Shown: positions 33,806 through 42,668, numbered from the stretch's first letter. The stretch: DNA of 64,000 bases from CAVYGN01 sp963796325 (GCA_963796325.1 CAWCLF010000001.1:2418001-2482000); one strand, 5' to 3'. Made by a program: numbers and translations. The notes: generated by a model not told the origin, from the letters alone.

Positions 33806-34275
33806 GCCTGCCCGCTATCGAAAAATCCGGAAACGGTGTTTTTCAGAATAAATACTTTCATATCCGAATGGCGGTATAATCTGTTTTCGATATTGTCTAT
33901 GCCTATCACCTGGACCGGCGCGTACCCGTTAAGTTTATATTGCTTCCCGGCAGGATTTGCCTTTTTAAATTTATTCCAGAATTCCTCTTCAGGAATCGAC
34001 ATTCGTTCGGCGTTTTTAAACGACCTGACTATCAAGTCCGCAGTTAAGAGGGCGATCTCTCCGGATAGACAGCCTATGAGTTTCTCTATGCTGCCGTCGA
34101 TGCCAAGCGAAGAGCATTCCGTGCGGCCGAATTTTATAAAAGCGCCGGATTCGATATTCTTAACTATGATATCGCCCTTTAAAATGGAATAAACGTAATG
34201 CAGGCGGATGGGGAATAAACCGGCAATTTCAAGGCCGGCTTTCCCGATGCCTGTAAATGTTTCGATGCGGGCCAT
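33802..34275 (-). CDS. Protein of unknown function downstream of a CsgG-like lipoprotein gene
   Basis: The product is 157 aa from ATG 34275, which has AGGAG 7 nt upstream. A TTG at 34335 would overlap the previous gene's stop, so it is less likely. There is no signal peptide or membrane segment. The sequence mixes short beta and helical stretches (ARIETFTGIGKAGLEIAGLFP; GRTECSSLGIDGSIEKLIG). I do not recognise a family. It follows the CsgG-like gene by about 50 nt on the same strand and its stop overlaps the convergent aminotransferase gene by 4 nt. Confidence 0.6.
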   Translation of the reverse strand: MARIETFTGIGKAGLEIAGLFPIRLHYVYSILKGDIIVKNIESGAFIKFGRTECSSLGIDGSIEKLIGCLSGEIALLTADLIVRSFKNAERMSIPEEEFWNKFKKANPAGKQYKLNGYAPVQVIGIDNIENRLYRHSDMKVFILKNTVSGFFDSGQA

Positions 34276-34324
34276 TTCGAGCTCCTGTTCATCCCGGTTC
34301 AATAAATCGATAATAACGGCAGAG

Positions 34325-35674
34325 TTATTCGACAAGTTCGACAGAATCGAAGTATAAGTCGTATTTTCCGTAATTATGAGTGAATTTACCCATCTGGAAC
34401 AGGCGGAAATAGAGCATCGGCAATTCGATCCTGCCGTTCGGCAATACGCTTTCAGGCTGATTGTCGGTCCTGGAAACGAATTTGCCGATAGGCGCGCTGA
34501 ACTGGACCCACTTGCCGCCGGTAGCCGCGCCCGGAAAAATATAGTAAAACTGTTCTCTCTTTTTATCGCCTATTAGAACGCCGTAATTATTACCGATGCT
34601 TACGATATTCGCCCTGAACCTGATTATGGAAACGTTCGTTAAACTGTCCAGACCGGCCGGATCGTTAAATTGAAGAAAGTTTTGACTCCTGGAAGCCGAA
34701 CCTTTAAAGTGAAGCGATTTCCCGCCCTTTTCAAAACCGTTGTCCGAAATTTCCAGTTTGAACGGCCTGGTGAACTTGTCGGTAAGGACCAGGAGGCGAA
34801 GATTTGTATGTTCCGATTCTATTTTGTAGCGAAAAAGCGTCGTACCCTGTTTATTTGTCAATATTCCCCTGTTTTGAACATCCCCGGTAAAGCTTAGGGA
34901 ATATAAAACATTTTCATGGTAGGATATGTTCGTGGTCTCCCCCGAATTTAAAACTACGCCGCAGTCAATAAGCTTTTTAGAATCTAAAAGCCTTTCAAGC
35001 GTTATCCTGTAGCTTTTACCGCTCAGCACTGTCAGCCCGAGTGAAAATGCTCCGTTCGTAATTACCGTCACTTTGCGGTTGTTTATGCTTAATTTATATT
35101 CGTAAGGGCCTATATTGAAATCGTTGAAATTCAAATGCGCTATCCGCGTCTTTTCCTTAAGCAGGAAACCCCCGATATCCTCGCTTATTCTGTCAACGGA
35201 ATCGAAAATCCCGATATCGGTCGGCGTTATGTAGGTGTTGGAGAAAGAGCCGCCGCCGTTTCTTGCCGTTATCCTTATCGTGACTGCCGCTTCCTGGTTC
35301 GATTTTTTGCCCCTGATCGAGTAGCTGCCGTAAATAATAAAATCCGGATTGCTTTCATTTGTAATTCCAGGAATGTCTTTTTCCTGCAATGACGCAAGGG
35401 AGCTTTTTTCAGGCACGCTCACTTTCGGGAAATAGGAGATAAAGGAATAAAGCGAATTGAAAAACATTGCCTGAATCGACCCCGAGCTTGGATAAGCGGT
35501 ACGATCCGAAAGGTTCTTCAGGGGAATGATCAACACCGTCCTGTTCGTATCCTCCTGCGCCGTCTCTTCGATGAAAGCGGAATTGGTTCCGCTTTCGGTA
35601 TTTTTTACCTCGCCTGCACAGGAGACGATCGCGGAGGCAAGAAAGAAAAGGATAAAGGCCTTTAAAATCTTCAT
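34325..35674 (-). CDS. CsgG/TolB-like lipoprotein with C-terminal jelly-roll-type domain
   Basis: The product is about 449 aa from ATG 35674. Its lipoprotein signal ends in AIVSC. The N-terminal half (TVLIIPLKNLSDRTAYPSSGS, DFIIYGSYSIRGKK) is a CsgG/TolB N-domain, paralogous to the genes at 29.8 and 58.5 kb. A middle segment LSINNRKVTVITNGAFSLGL is PEGA-like. The last 170 residues look like a beta-sandwich carbohydrate-binding type domain (GGKSLHFKGSASRSQNFLQF; WVQFSAPIGKF). Role unknown; CsgG-type proteins act in secretion across, or sensing at, the outer membrane. A GGCCGGT/ACCGGCC hairpin lies 14 nt before the ATG. Confidence 0.75.
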   Translation of the reverse strand: MKILKAFILFFLASAIVSCAGEVKNTESGTNSAFIEETAQEDTNRTVLIIPLKNLSDRTAYPSSGSIQAMFFNSLYSFISYFPKVSVPEKSSLASLQEKDIPGITNESNPDFIIYGSYSIRGKKSNQEAAVTIRITARNGGGSFSNTYITPTDIGIFDSVDRISEDIGGFLLKEKTRIAHLNFNDFNIGPYEYKLSINNRKVTVITNGAFSLGLTVLSGKSYRITLERLLDSKKLIDCGVVLNSGETTNISYHENVLYSLSFTGDVQNRGILTNKQGTTLFRYKIESEHTNLRLLVLTDKFTRPFKLEISDNGFEKGGKSLHFKGSASRSQNFLQFNDPAGLDSLTNVSIIRFRANIVSIGNNYGVLIGDKKREQFYYIFPGAATGGKWVQFSAPIGKFVSRTDNQPESVLPNGRIELPMLYFRLFQMGKFTHNYGKYDLYFDSVELVE

Positions 35675-35687
35675 AACAGTACCGCCG

Positions 35688-35704
35688 GCCGGTCGAACCG
35701 GCCT
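35688..35704 (-). promoter_or_regulatory. Hairpin next to the start codon of the CsgG-like lipoprotein gene
   Basis: GGCCGGT-CGA-ACCGGCC, 7-bp stem, lies 14 nt upstream of ATG 35674. No strong Shine-Dalgarno is seen apart from GGCGG next to it, so folding could affect initiation. Confidence 0.45.
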
Positions 35705-35772
35705 TCGCACCAATTATAACCTGGAAAAAACATCATGTCAACGGGGCAAGGCGATCATTTGTTTACACACTT

Positions 35773-35801
35773 TTGTTTTATTTGCCGTTCTGTATTACAA
35801 T
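35773..35801 (+). promoter_or_regulatory. Putative leuA promoter
   Basis: TTGTTT (35773-35778) and TACAAT (35796-35801) with 17-nt spacing, 30 nt before the ATG. The -35 box is weak. No T-box or leader peptide was recognised. Confidence 0.5.
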
Positions 35802-35830
35802 ATTATGTATATTTAAAGAGGGTTAATAAA

Positions 35831-37510
35831 ATGATGAATTTCAAAAAGTACAGAAAGTTCGAACCGCTGAACATGCCCGGCAGGCGCTGGCCGTCGAGGG
35901 CCATTCTCAAAGCGCCGATCTGGTGCAGCGTCGACCTTCGCGACGGCAACCAGGCCCTGCCCATACCCATGAACGTCGCTGAAAAGATGGAATTCTTCAA
36001 TTTGCTTGTCGGAATCGGTTTCAAGGAAATAGAAATCGGTTTTCCCTCGGCTTCCGAGGTAGAATTCAGGTTCCTGCGCGAGCTTATAGATAAAAACATG
36101 ATCCCGAAGGGCGTGACCGTACAGGTCCTCACCCAGTCCAGGAAGCATCTCATAGAAAGGACTTTCGAAGCCCTGCAGGGAGCGGATTCGGCTATCGTTC
36201 ACCTTTACAATTCCACTTCAGAACTGCAGAGAAGGGTTGTGTTCAATAAGGATAAAAATGCCGTAAAGGATATAGCCCTTGAAGGCGCAAACTTTATTAA
36301 GGAACTTTCAGCAGGTTCGAATATAAGGCATCTTATGAAGGAATATTCTCCCGAAAGCTTCACGGGCACGGAGCCCGACTATGCCGTGGAGGTATGCGAA
36401 GCCGTCATGGATGTGTGGAAGCCCACCCCGTACGACAGGGTGATCTTCAACCTTCCCGCTACGGTCGAAATGGCGATGCCGAATATCTATGCGGACCAGA
36501 TCGAATGGTTCAATACCCATATAAAGAACAGGGAATCTATTTTAATCAGCCTGCATACGCATAACGACAGGGGAACCAGCGTCGCCGCATCGGAGCTGGG
36601 CATGCTCGCCGGAGCAGAAAGGGTCGAGGGGACCCTGTTCGGCAACGGGGAGAGGACGGGCAATTCCGATATCATGACGATCGCCCTTAACCTGTTTTCA
36701 CAGGGGATCGACCCGGAACTCGATTTCAGCGATATAAACAGGATTATCAATACATACGAGAAGTGCACCAGGATGTCCGTCCATCCGAGGCATCCCTACG
36801 CCGGGGAGCTTGTCTACACGGCGTTTTCAGGTTCGCACCAGGACGCCATCAACAAGGGGCTCGATGTGTACAATTTAAACAAGCCGCAATACTGGGAAGT
36901 GCCGTACCTGCCGATCGACCCTTCGGATGTCGGCAGGGAATACGAAGCGATCATCCGTATCAACAGCCAGTCCGGAAAGGGAGGGGTCGCCTATATAATG
37001 GAGCATAATTTCGGATACAAACTGCCCAAGGACATGCGCCCGGAATTCGCAGTTTCCGTGCAGGGGGAAACCGATAAAACGGGCGAAGAGCTCGCACCTG
37101 CGCGCCTGCTCGAGTTATTCAAGCGGGATTACCTGGAAAAAGACACTCCCTTGAAGCTTGTTAAATACAAAATCGAGGAAAATCAGTTCCTGAACCACAA
37201 GGAATCACTTGTCCATATTGAAGCCGTTGTTGTAGTGAACGGGTCTGAAAATGAAATAAAAGGGGAGGGAAACGGGCCTATCGATGCGTTTTTCAACGCC
37301 ATGAAAGGGATAGGCATCCCTGCGTACAGGTTCGTTTCATACGACGAGCATGCCCTGACAAGCGGTTCGGATTCAAAGGCGGTAGCTTATATATGCCTTG
37401 AAAACAGCACTGCCGATAAAACATACGGCGTCGGCATTGCGCCCAATATTACCACCGCTTCTCTTTACGCGATCGTAAGCGCGATCAATAGATTAGGAAT
37501 CGGAAAGTAA
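35831..37510 (+). CDS. leuA: 2-isopropylmalate synthase
   Basis: The product is about 559 aa, the longer LeuA type. The active site VDLRDGNQALPIPM at residues 35-48, the metal-binding SLHTHNDRGTSVAASELGMLAGAERVEGTLFGNGERTGN and the C-terminal regulatory domain (from about 430, ending YAIVSAINRLG) are visible. It condenses acetyl-CoA and 2-oxoisovalerate, the first step to leucine; the C-terminal domain usually gives leucine feedback. The ATG at 35831 fits the promoter and an AGAGGG site; the frame extends further upstream without one. No other leu genes are nearby. Confidence 0.93.
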   Translation: MMNFKKYRKFEPLNMPGRRWPSRAILKAPIWCSVDLRDGNQALPIPMNVAEKMEFFNLLVGIGFKEIEIGFPSASEVEFRFLRELIDKNMIPKGVTVQVLTQSRKHLIERTFEALQGADSAIVHLYNSTSELQRRVVFNKDKNAVKDIALEGANFIKELSAGSNIRHLMKEYSPESFTGTEPDYAVEVCEAVMDVWKPTPYDRVIFNLPATVEMAMPNIYADQIEWFNTHIKNRESILISLHTHNDRGTSVAASELGMLAGAERVEGTLFGNGERTGNSDIMTIALNLFSQGIDPELDFSDINRIINTYEKCTRMSVHPRHPYAGELVYTAFSGSHQDAINKGLDVYNLNKPQYWEVPYLPIDPSDVGREYEAIIRINSQSGKGGVAYIMEHNFGYKLPKDMRPEFAVSVQGETDKTGEELAPARLLELFKRDYLEKDTPLKLVKYKIEENQFLNHKESLVHIEAVVVVNGSENEIKGEGNGPIDAFFNAMKGIGIPAYRFVSYDEHALTSGSDSKAVAYICLENSTADKTYGVGIAPNITTASLYAIVSAINRLGIGK

Positions 37511-37525
37511 ATGCGGCGGACCCTC

Positions 37526-38287
37526 CTACCGGAGGCCCCTTATAAATCCGCCCACGGCCCCTACCCCCTTTTCGTCGGCTACCCTGATAGTTTGACTGCC
37601 GACAATGGCGATATCGGCCTTGTCTTTAAGGAAATCTACGTCTTCCCTGTCCTTCACGCCGAAACCGACCGCCAGCGGCAGCGAAGTTGCGTTTCTGCAT
37701 TTTTCCATATAACCGCTGAATTCCCTTGTAAAATCCGTCGAACGCCCCGTTACGCCTCTTCTTGCCGCACAGTAAATAAAACCCGATGCAAAACTATTTA
37801 TATACCTGAGCCTTTCGGGCGATGAAGCGGGAGTAAACAGGAATATCGGTGAAAGCTTCTGCTTTTTCATGGAATTTATATACAGGGATCCCTCCTCGGG
37901 CGGCAAGTCCGGAACTATGGCGCCCTTGATTCCCCTGCAGGCCGACTCATAAACGAATTTTTCAACCCCGAAGCGGAAAAGAATATTATAATAGCTCATA
38001 AACAGGAATGGAACCGGGAAATCCCCGGCGACTTTCTCCGCGAAATCCAGGCATTTTTTGACCGTGATCCCGCCGGCAAGCGCGGCATGATTGGCGTTGA
38101 GCATAACCGGCCCGTCCGCGATCGGCTCCGAGAACGGGATCTGCAGTTCGCAGAGGTCGACGCCGGCGCCCGCCATCGATTCGATAATATCGTAGGATGC
38201 TTCGAGGGAAGGATAACCGATGACGATATGGGTCATCAGGAGGATCTCCCCCGGCTTTTTCCTCTCTTTTATATAATTTTCAAGCAT
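37526..38287 (-). CDS. trpA: Tryptophan synthase alpha chain
   Basis: The 253-aa TIM-barrel protein has the catalytic Glu in LCELQIPFSEP and the Asp in IADGPVM, plus the phosphate loop region GRSTDFTREF and AVGFGVKDRED. The usual FSDP reads FSEP, a tolerated variant. It cleaves indole-3-glycerol phosphate to indole, which channels to the beta chain. It overlaps trpB by 8 nt, indicating coupling. The remaining trp genes are not in the window. Confidence 0.94.
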   Translation of the reverse strand: MLENYIKERKKPGEILLMTHIVIGYPSLEASYDIIESMAGAGVDLCELQIPFSEPIADGPVMLNANHAALAGGITVKKCLDFAEKVAGDFPVPFLFMSYYNILFRFGVEKFVYESACRGIKGAIVPDLPPEEGSLYINSMKKQKLSPIFLFTPASSPERLRYINSFASGFIYCAARRGVTGRSTDFTREFSGYMEKCRNATSLPLAVGFGVKDREDVDFLKDKADIAIVGSQTIRVADEKGVGAVGGFIRGLR

Positions 38288-39518
38288 TTTTGCCTCCCTC
38301 GTATTCCCTGGCCTTGCCGATTATGAAATCCCTCCATCCCGGGTCCTCTAAAGCATCGGCAACGGTAAATATATCCTTGTCGCCGCGTCCCGACTGATTT
38401 ATTATTATGCATTTGTCTTTTGAAAGACCGGGGGCTTCCCTGAAGGCCTGCGCGAAGGCATGGCTCGATTCAAGCGCGGGTATGATGCCTTCTTTTTTTA
38501 CGGCAAGAGACATCGCTTCGACAGTTTCCCTGTCGGTCGCCGCTTCGAATCGCACCCTCCCGGTTGTTTTCAGGTGCGACAGTATCGGCGAAACCCCAAC
38601 GTAATCCAGCCCCGCGGCGACGCTGTGCGTTTGCTTCATCTGGCCGTCCTCATCCTGCAAAAAGAAGGTTTTATACCCCTGGACAACGCCTACGCTGCCG
38701 TCTTTCGAGGCGAGGCGCGAGGCATGCCTGCCGCTATTGAGGCCCTCTCCGCCGGCTTCGACTCCGACAAGCTCGACCCTGTCCTTCAGGAAAGCCGAGA
38801 ATATCCCGAGCGCGTTCGAACCGCCGCCTACGCAGGCGTATATTCCTGACGGGAGCTTTTCCTCCCTCTGCAGTATCTGCCTTCGCGCTTCTTTTCCGAT
38901 AATGGACTGGAAATAAGAAACCATTTCTGGGAAAGGATGCGGGCCGCATGCCGTTCCAAGGACATAATGGGTGTTTTCCATATTCGATGCCCAGTCCCTC
39001 AGGGCTTCGTTCATAGCATCCTTGAGGGTCCTCGACCCTGTCCCGACCGGCACTACTTTCGCGCCCAGCCTTTCCATCCAGAACACATTGGGGCGCTGGC
39101 GCTTCACATCAACTTCCCCCATGTAAACCACGCACTCGAACCCGAACCTGGCCGCCATGGTCGCCGCGGCGACCCCATGCTGCCCGGCGCCGGTTTCTGC
39201 GATTACGCGGGTCTTACCCATCCTCTTCATAAGGAGCCCCTGGCCCATGACGTTGTTCGCCTTGTGGGCACCCGTGTGGTTCAGGTCCTCCCTCTTTATG
39301 TAAATCTTCGCCCCGCCGAAATGGGCGGTAAGGTTCCCTGCATAGGTGAGAGGCGTCGGCCTGCATGAATATTCCGACATCAGCGCCTCGTATTCCTTCC
39401 AGAATGCCGGGTCATGCCTGGCTGCCTCGAAAACGGACGCTATTTCGTTTATAGTTCCGATAAGGATCTCCGGCATAAAAGCGCCGCCGAATTCACCGTA
39501 ATATCCCTTTTTATTCAT
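38280..39518 (-). CDS. trpB: Tryptophan synthase beta chain
   Basis: The 412-aa product has the PLP lysine in KREDLNHTGAHKANNV, the catalytic ETGAGQHGVA, the phosphate-binding GGGSNALG and the C-terminal PALESSHA and INQSGRGDKD. It joins indole and serine to make tryptophan. It follows the GntR-type regulator by 14 nt and overlaps trpA, so regulator, trpB and trpA form one operon. Confidence 0.97.
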   Translation of the reverse strand: MNKKGYYGEFGGAFMPEILIGTINEIASVFEAARHDPAFWKEYEALMSEYSCRPTPLTYAGNLTAHFGGAKIYIKREDLNHTGAHKANNVMGQGLLMKRMGKTRVIAETGAGQHGVAAATMAARFGFECVVYMGEVDVKRQRPNVFWMERLGAKVVPVGTGSRTLKDAMNEALRDWASNMENTHYVLGTACGPHPFPEMVSYFQSIIGKEARRQILQREEKLPSGIYACVGGGSNALGIFSAFLKDRVELVGVEAGGEGLNSGRHASRLASKDGSVGVVQGYKTFFLQDEDGQMKQTHSVAAGLDYVGVSPILSHLKTTGRVRFEAATDRETVEAMSLAVKKEGIIPALESSHAFAQAFREAPGLSKDKCIIINQSGRGDKDIFTVADALEDPGWRDFIIGKAREYEGGKNA

Positions 39519-39532
39519 AAGCCCTCCCGGTA

Positions 39533-40264
39533 TTATATTTGATCATGAACCTCTCCCAGGTCCTGGTAAAATTCGAACCTGTCCGTCCTGCAGAAGATCT
39601 CCGTATAAAATACACCGGACCTTCCCCTGAAATAAAGCTCCCTTTTTACTGTCAGCACGGGAGATTTTTTTTCGATCCTTAATAGGACTGCTTTTTCCCC
39701 GCCGCAGGAATCCGCCCCGAAGCTCTGCCTGCCCCCGGACGGCTTCATGAAAAATTCGTCCTCAATTATTTTTGAAAGCGGACGGCTGCCCGGATCGTAT
39801 TTTTCAATTCCCCTGAAAAAATCGGGATCGATGTAAATATCCTCCAGGAGCACGGGCTCTCCTTCATAGAGGCTGAGCCTTGAAAGGCAATAAGCCCGTT
39901 TCCCCTTTAAGGGATTTCCTGCCTGCTTCACATCCCTGAAGCACGGCCCGCTGCATATTTTCCTTTCGATGTCGATGCCCTCTTTTAAAAAGGCGGAGCT
40001 CGTCCCGGCCATCGAAAAGAGGTTTACAGGCCTTCTCGGCCCTTCCACGTAGGTCCCCGAACCTTTCCTTCGTACCAGAAAGCCCTTCCTTGATAAAAGA
40101 TCAAGGGCCTGCCTGACCGTGGGGCGACCGATGCCGTACGATCCTGAAAGATCGTTTTCGGACGGAAGCCGCGAACCCTCTTTATAATCCCCCGATTCGA
40201 TCCTGGACTCGAGTTCCTGTGCAAGCTGGAAGTATAAAGGGATAGGCGATTCGGGATTAAGCAT
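39533..40264 (-). CDS. GntR-family regulator, HutC subfamily
   Basis: The product is about 243 aa from ATG 40264 (GGGGGA upstream). It has an N-terminal winged helix (PLYFQLAQELESRIESGDYKEG, LPSENDLSGSYGIGRPTVRQALDLL, residues 9-70) and a UTRA ligand domain (about 90-235: PCFRDVKQAGNPL, YCLSRLSLYEGEPVLLEDIYI). HutC members respond to small metabolites such as histidine derivatives or sugar phosphates. Here it heads an operon with trpB and trpA. A consensus promoter and a TGTC-AA-GACA dyad lie upstream, fitting autoregulation. Its ligand is unknown; indole or tryptophan is only a guess. Confidence 0.9.
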   Translation of the reverse strand: MLNPESPIPLYFQLAQELESRIESGDYKEGSRLPSENDLSGSYGIGRPTVRQALDLLSRKGFLVRRKGSGTYVEGPRRPVNLFSMAGTSSAFLKEGIDIERKICSGPCFRDVKQAGNPLKGKRAYCLSRLSLYEGEPVLLEDIYIDPDFFRGIEKYDPGSRPLSKIIEDEFFMKPSGGRQSFGADSCGGEKAVLLRIEKKSPVLTVKRELYFRGRSGVFYTEIFCRTDRFEFYQDLGEVHDQI

Positions 40265-40322
40265 AAAGATTCTTCCCCCGCCGGGAAATATTACGGTGCG
40301 CCCGGCCGGATAAGCATGAAAT

Positions 40323-40351
40323 ATTATATCACGAATATGTAAAGATGTCAA
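40323..40351 (-). promoter_or_regulatory. Consensus promoter of the gntR-trpB-trpA operon
   Basis: On the minus strand TTGACA (40351-40346) and TATAAT (40328-40323) are both perfect with 17-nt spacing. Confidence 0.9.
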
Positions 40352-40355
40352 GACA
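40346..40355. promoter_or_regulatory. Dyad TGTCAAGACA over the -35 box, candidate GntR/HutC operator
   Basis: The 4+4-bp dyad with a 2-bp centre overlaps the -35 element. It resembles HutC-type sites of the TGTCTAGACA style. A repressor here would block transcription. Confidence 0.45.
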
Positions 40356-40370
40356 ACTTATAAAGACAGA

Positions 40371-40391
40371 AAAGGCGCCTTTCAGCGCCTT
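40371..40391. other. Hairpin between the divergent gntR and GT2 promoters
   Basis: AAGGCGC and GCGCCTT pair over 7 bp near 40373-40391 with a 6-nt loop. No T tract of terminator quality follows. Function unknown. Confidence 0.35.
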
Positions 40392-40434
40392 CATACCGGT
40401 TCTTTTAATAAAAAAGGAAATAGGCTTAAAATAT

Positions 40435-40463
40435 TTTACCAAATCTGCCATCCGTGATAATAT
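40435..40463 (+). promoter_or_regulatory. Promoter of the double-GT2 gene
   Basis: TTTACC (40435-40440) and TAATAT (40458-40463) with 17-nt spacing. The predicted start near 40470 excludes the long ORF start at 40345. Confidence 0.5.
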
Positions 40464-40512
40464 ATTTGAACTTATGGCGCATGGGATAAAGCCTGTGCGT
40501 TACGGAGCCGCT

Positions 40513-42243
40513 ATGCATCCACTGGACAGGCTTAAGATCCCGGCGCGGATGAGGAAAAAGAAGATTTCGATCCTCATGCCCTTCCTGAACGAAGAGAAGA
40601 TAATCATAAACAATACTTATACCGTCCGGAGGGCCCTTCAGGAAATGGGCCTTGTTTACGAGATCATCCTTATCGACGACGGTTCGAGGGACCGCTCTTA
40701 CGAACTTTTGACAGGCGAATTCCAGGGCCGGGACGACATCAAAATCGTCCGCAATCTCAGGAATTTCGGGAAGGGATGGGCGCTTAAAACAGGCTACGAG
40801 TATTCGGGCGGGGAATACATCCTGTTCCTGGATTCCGACCTTGAGCTGTCGCCCTGGCACCTTCCGAATTTCCTTACGACCATGTACAGGGAAAATGCGG
40901 ACGCCGTCATCGGCAGCAAGCTTCATCCCTCCTCCATTATCGATTACCCGCTGAAAAGGAGGATCATGAGCTTTGTTTATTACTATATCATCAGGCTCCT
41001 GTTCGGCCTTCCCGTAATGGATACGCAGACGGGGATAAAGCTTTTCACAAGGGACGCCCTCGAGATATCTCTCCCCAAGGTCCTTGTTAAAAAATTCGCT
41101 TTCGATATAGAACTTCTTATTATTTTAGTAAAGCATGGGAAAAGGGTGGTCCCTGCGCCGATAGAGCTTAAATTCAGCCGGACGAGTTTCGGCAATATAA
41201 GGCTCCGTACGGCGTTCTCAATGCTGATCGACACGCTTGCTATCTTTTTCAGGGACAGGATCCTGGGGTTTTACGACAGGCCGATGGGCCCGAACGTGCG
41301 GTATTTTTATTCTATTATCCTGCTGCCGAAGCATTACGACAGCTACGAAAAGGAATGCCTTAAACAGTTTTTAAAGATCGGCTACGATAATTACGAGCTC
41401 ATCGTCGTCGGCAGGAAAAGCTTCGGAATAAGGGACCCCAGGATCAGATACTGCAGGTCGGAAAGCGATAACTTCAACGCCCGGTTGAGGAAGGCCCTTA
41501 TCGAAGGCCCGGTGCGCGGCGACGTCCTCATCATTTCCACGCTCGAAAGCTATCCGGACGAGAGGTTCCTGTTTTCCGCCGGAAGGATACTGTCTATCCC
41601 CGGGATAGGCAGCACAGGCGGGTATGTCATCCCGAGGCCCGATCCCCAGCCCTTTGAAAGCTTCTCATACTCTGTCCTTTCGAGCTTTTTCATCAATTTC
41701 AGCTTCAGCTACCGGTATAAACCGATAAACTTCAGGGAAGTCGGAGAACTCCAGCTTAACGGACTCTTCATAAGGATGGAATGCATCGATATTAACGGGA
41801 TACCCGAATCTTCGGACACGAAACTCGAGCATACTCTCGGGCTCTTAGTCAGGAAAAGCGGTAAAAAGATAGCGTACAGCCCCGATATCATGCTTTACAA
41901 GAAATTCCCGCAGAACCGCAGGGAACTCTTCGGCTCCGTCCGCGACAGCGCATACCGGAGGGCCGTCCAGTTCAGGAATAAAAATCAGGGCGCGGCTTTC
42001 GCGGACAATTTTTATATTCTTCCTGCAGTCTTGCTGCTGTTTGTTGCTATATCGATAGCGCTTTCAGCGGTTTTCAGGCAAGCTCTTTATATTATACCGC
42101 TATTCTTCTATTACCTTTTCATGCTCCTGTCGAGGATCCTGTTCTACGGCGTCAGGGACGGCTTAAGGAGCTTCCTGTATCTTGCAGTGCTTCAATTCTC
42201 GTACGGGATCAGTTTTCTCGGCGGGCTTTTCGGCCGTAAATAA
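40513..42243 (+). CDS. Membrane glycosyltransferase with two GT2-type domains
   Basis: The product is about 576 aa from ATG 40513, where GGAG lies 5 nt upstream. Residues about 15-250 are a dolichol-phosphate-mannose-synthase-like GT2 domain (ISILMPFLNEE, ILIDDGSRDRS, YILFLDSDLE with the D-x-D metal site, MDTQTGIKLFTRDALE). A second, more divergent GT-like domain follows (YFYSIILLPKHYDSYEKECL, about 270-470). Two or more membrane helices close the protein (ILPAVLLLFVAISIAL, YIIPLFFYYLFMLLSRILF). It probably transfers sugar to a lipid carrier or glycan at the inner membrane. The stop codon abuts the groES terminator. Confidence 0.83.
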   Translation: MHPLDRLKIPARMRKKKISILMPFLNEEKIIINNTYTVRRALQEMGLVYEIILIDDGSRDRSYELLTGEFQGRDDIKIVRNLRNFGKGWALKTGYEYSGGEYILFLDSDLELSPWHLPNFLTTMYRENADAVIGSKLHPSSIIDYPLKRRIMSFVYYYIIRLLFGLPVMDTQTGIKLFTRDALEISLPKVLVKKFAFDIELLIILVKHGKRVVPAPIELKFSRTSFGNIRLRTAFSMLIDTLAIFFRDRILGFYDRPMGPNVRYFYSIILLPKHYDSYEKECLKQFLKIGYDNYELIVVGRKSFGIRDPRIRYCRSESDNFNARLRKALIEGPVRGDVLIISTLESYPDERFLFSAGRILSIPGIGSTGGYVIPRPDPQPFESFSYSVLSSFFINFSFSYRYKPINFREVGELQLNGLFIRMECIDINGIPESSDTKLEHTLGLLVRKSGKKIAYSPDIMLYKKFPQNRRELFGSVRDSAYRRAVQFRNKNQGAAFADNFYILPAVLLLFVAISIALSAVFRQALYIIPLFFYYLFMLLSRILFYGVRDGLRSFLYLAVLQFSYGISFLGGLFGRK

Positions 42244-42270
42244 AAAACCCCGGCATTATTAAGGCCGGGG
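42242..42270 (-). terminator. groES terminator
   Basis: On the minus strand CCCCGGC-CTTAATAAT-GCCGGGG is followed by six T residues. It begins directly at the stop codon of the convergent glycosyltransferase gene. Confidence 0.9.
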
Positions 42271-42289
42271 CGGTTAACAAGTACTGTTC

Positions 42290-42577
42290 TTATTCGACGA
42301 CAGCCAGAATATCGTCGGAAGATACGATAAGGTAATCCGTTCCGTCGATCTTAATCTGGGTTCCGGCGTACTTATCGAAAATAATTTCATCTTTAGCTTT
42401 GACACCGACCGGTATCAATTCGCCCTTGTCATTGGTTTTCCCCGGGCCCACAGCCACGACTATCCCCGCCTGGGTCTTTTCCTGGGCGGTCTGGGGAATA
42501 AAAATCCCCCCCTTGGTCTTTTCTTCGGATTCTTTAACCCTTATCAAGACTTTGTTGCTTAAAGGATGTACCTTCAT
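42290..42577 (-). CDS. groES: Co-chaperonin GroES
   Basis: The 95-aa product MKVHPLSNKVLIRV... has the mobile loop EEKTKGGIFIPQTAQEK and the C-terminal DYLIVSSDDILAVV. It caps GroEL rings. The start at 42577 has GGAGG 5 nt upstream; the longer form would begin with TTG inside that site. It is a single-gene transcript with its own promoter and terminator, 14 kb from groEL. Confidence 0.97.
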   Translation of the reverse strand: MKVHPLSNKVLIRVKESEEKTKGGIFIPQTAQEKTQAGIVVAVGPGKTNDKGELIPVGVKAKDEIIFDKYAGTQIKIDGTDYLIVSSDDILAVVE

Positions 42578-42610
42578 TATGTCCTCCAATTATTATTTTA
42601 TTTAGGTAAT

Positions 42611-42639
42611 AATTTAAGCAATTTTAAAAAAAAGGTCAA
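42611..42639 (-). promoter_or_regulatory. groES promoter
   Basis: On the minus strand TTGACC (42639-42634), a 17-nt spacer of T8 and A4 runs, and TAAATT (42616-42611). It resembles the groEL promoter (TTGACG-17-TATATT). No CIRCE element was seen. Confidence 0.65.
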
Positions 42640-42668
42640 GTTCATAGTCAGATTTTATTAACGCCTCG

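Noticed and set aside
40345..40512. Extended N-terminus for the double-GT2 protein from ATG 40345
   Set aside because: This ATG lies in the divergent gntR promoter and upstream of the gene's own likely promoter; ATG 40513 has a Shine-Dalgarno.
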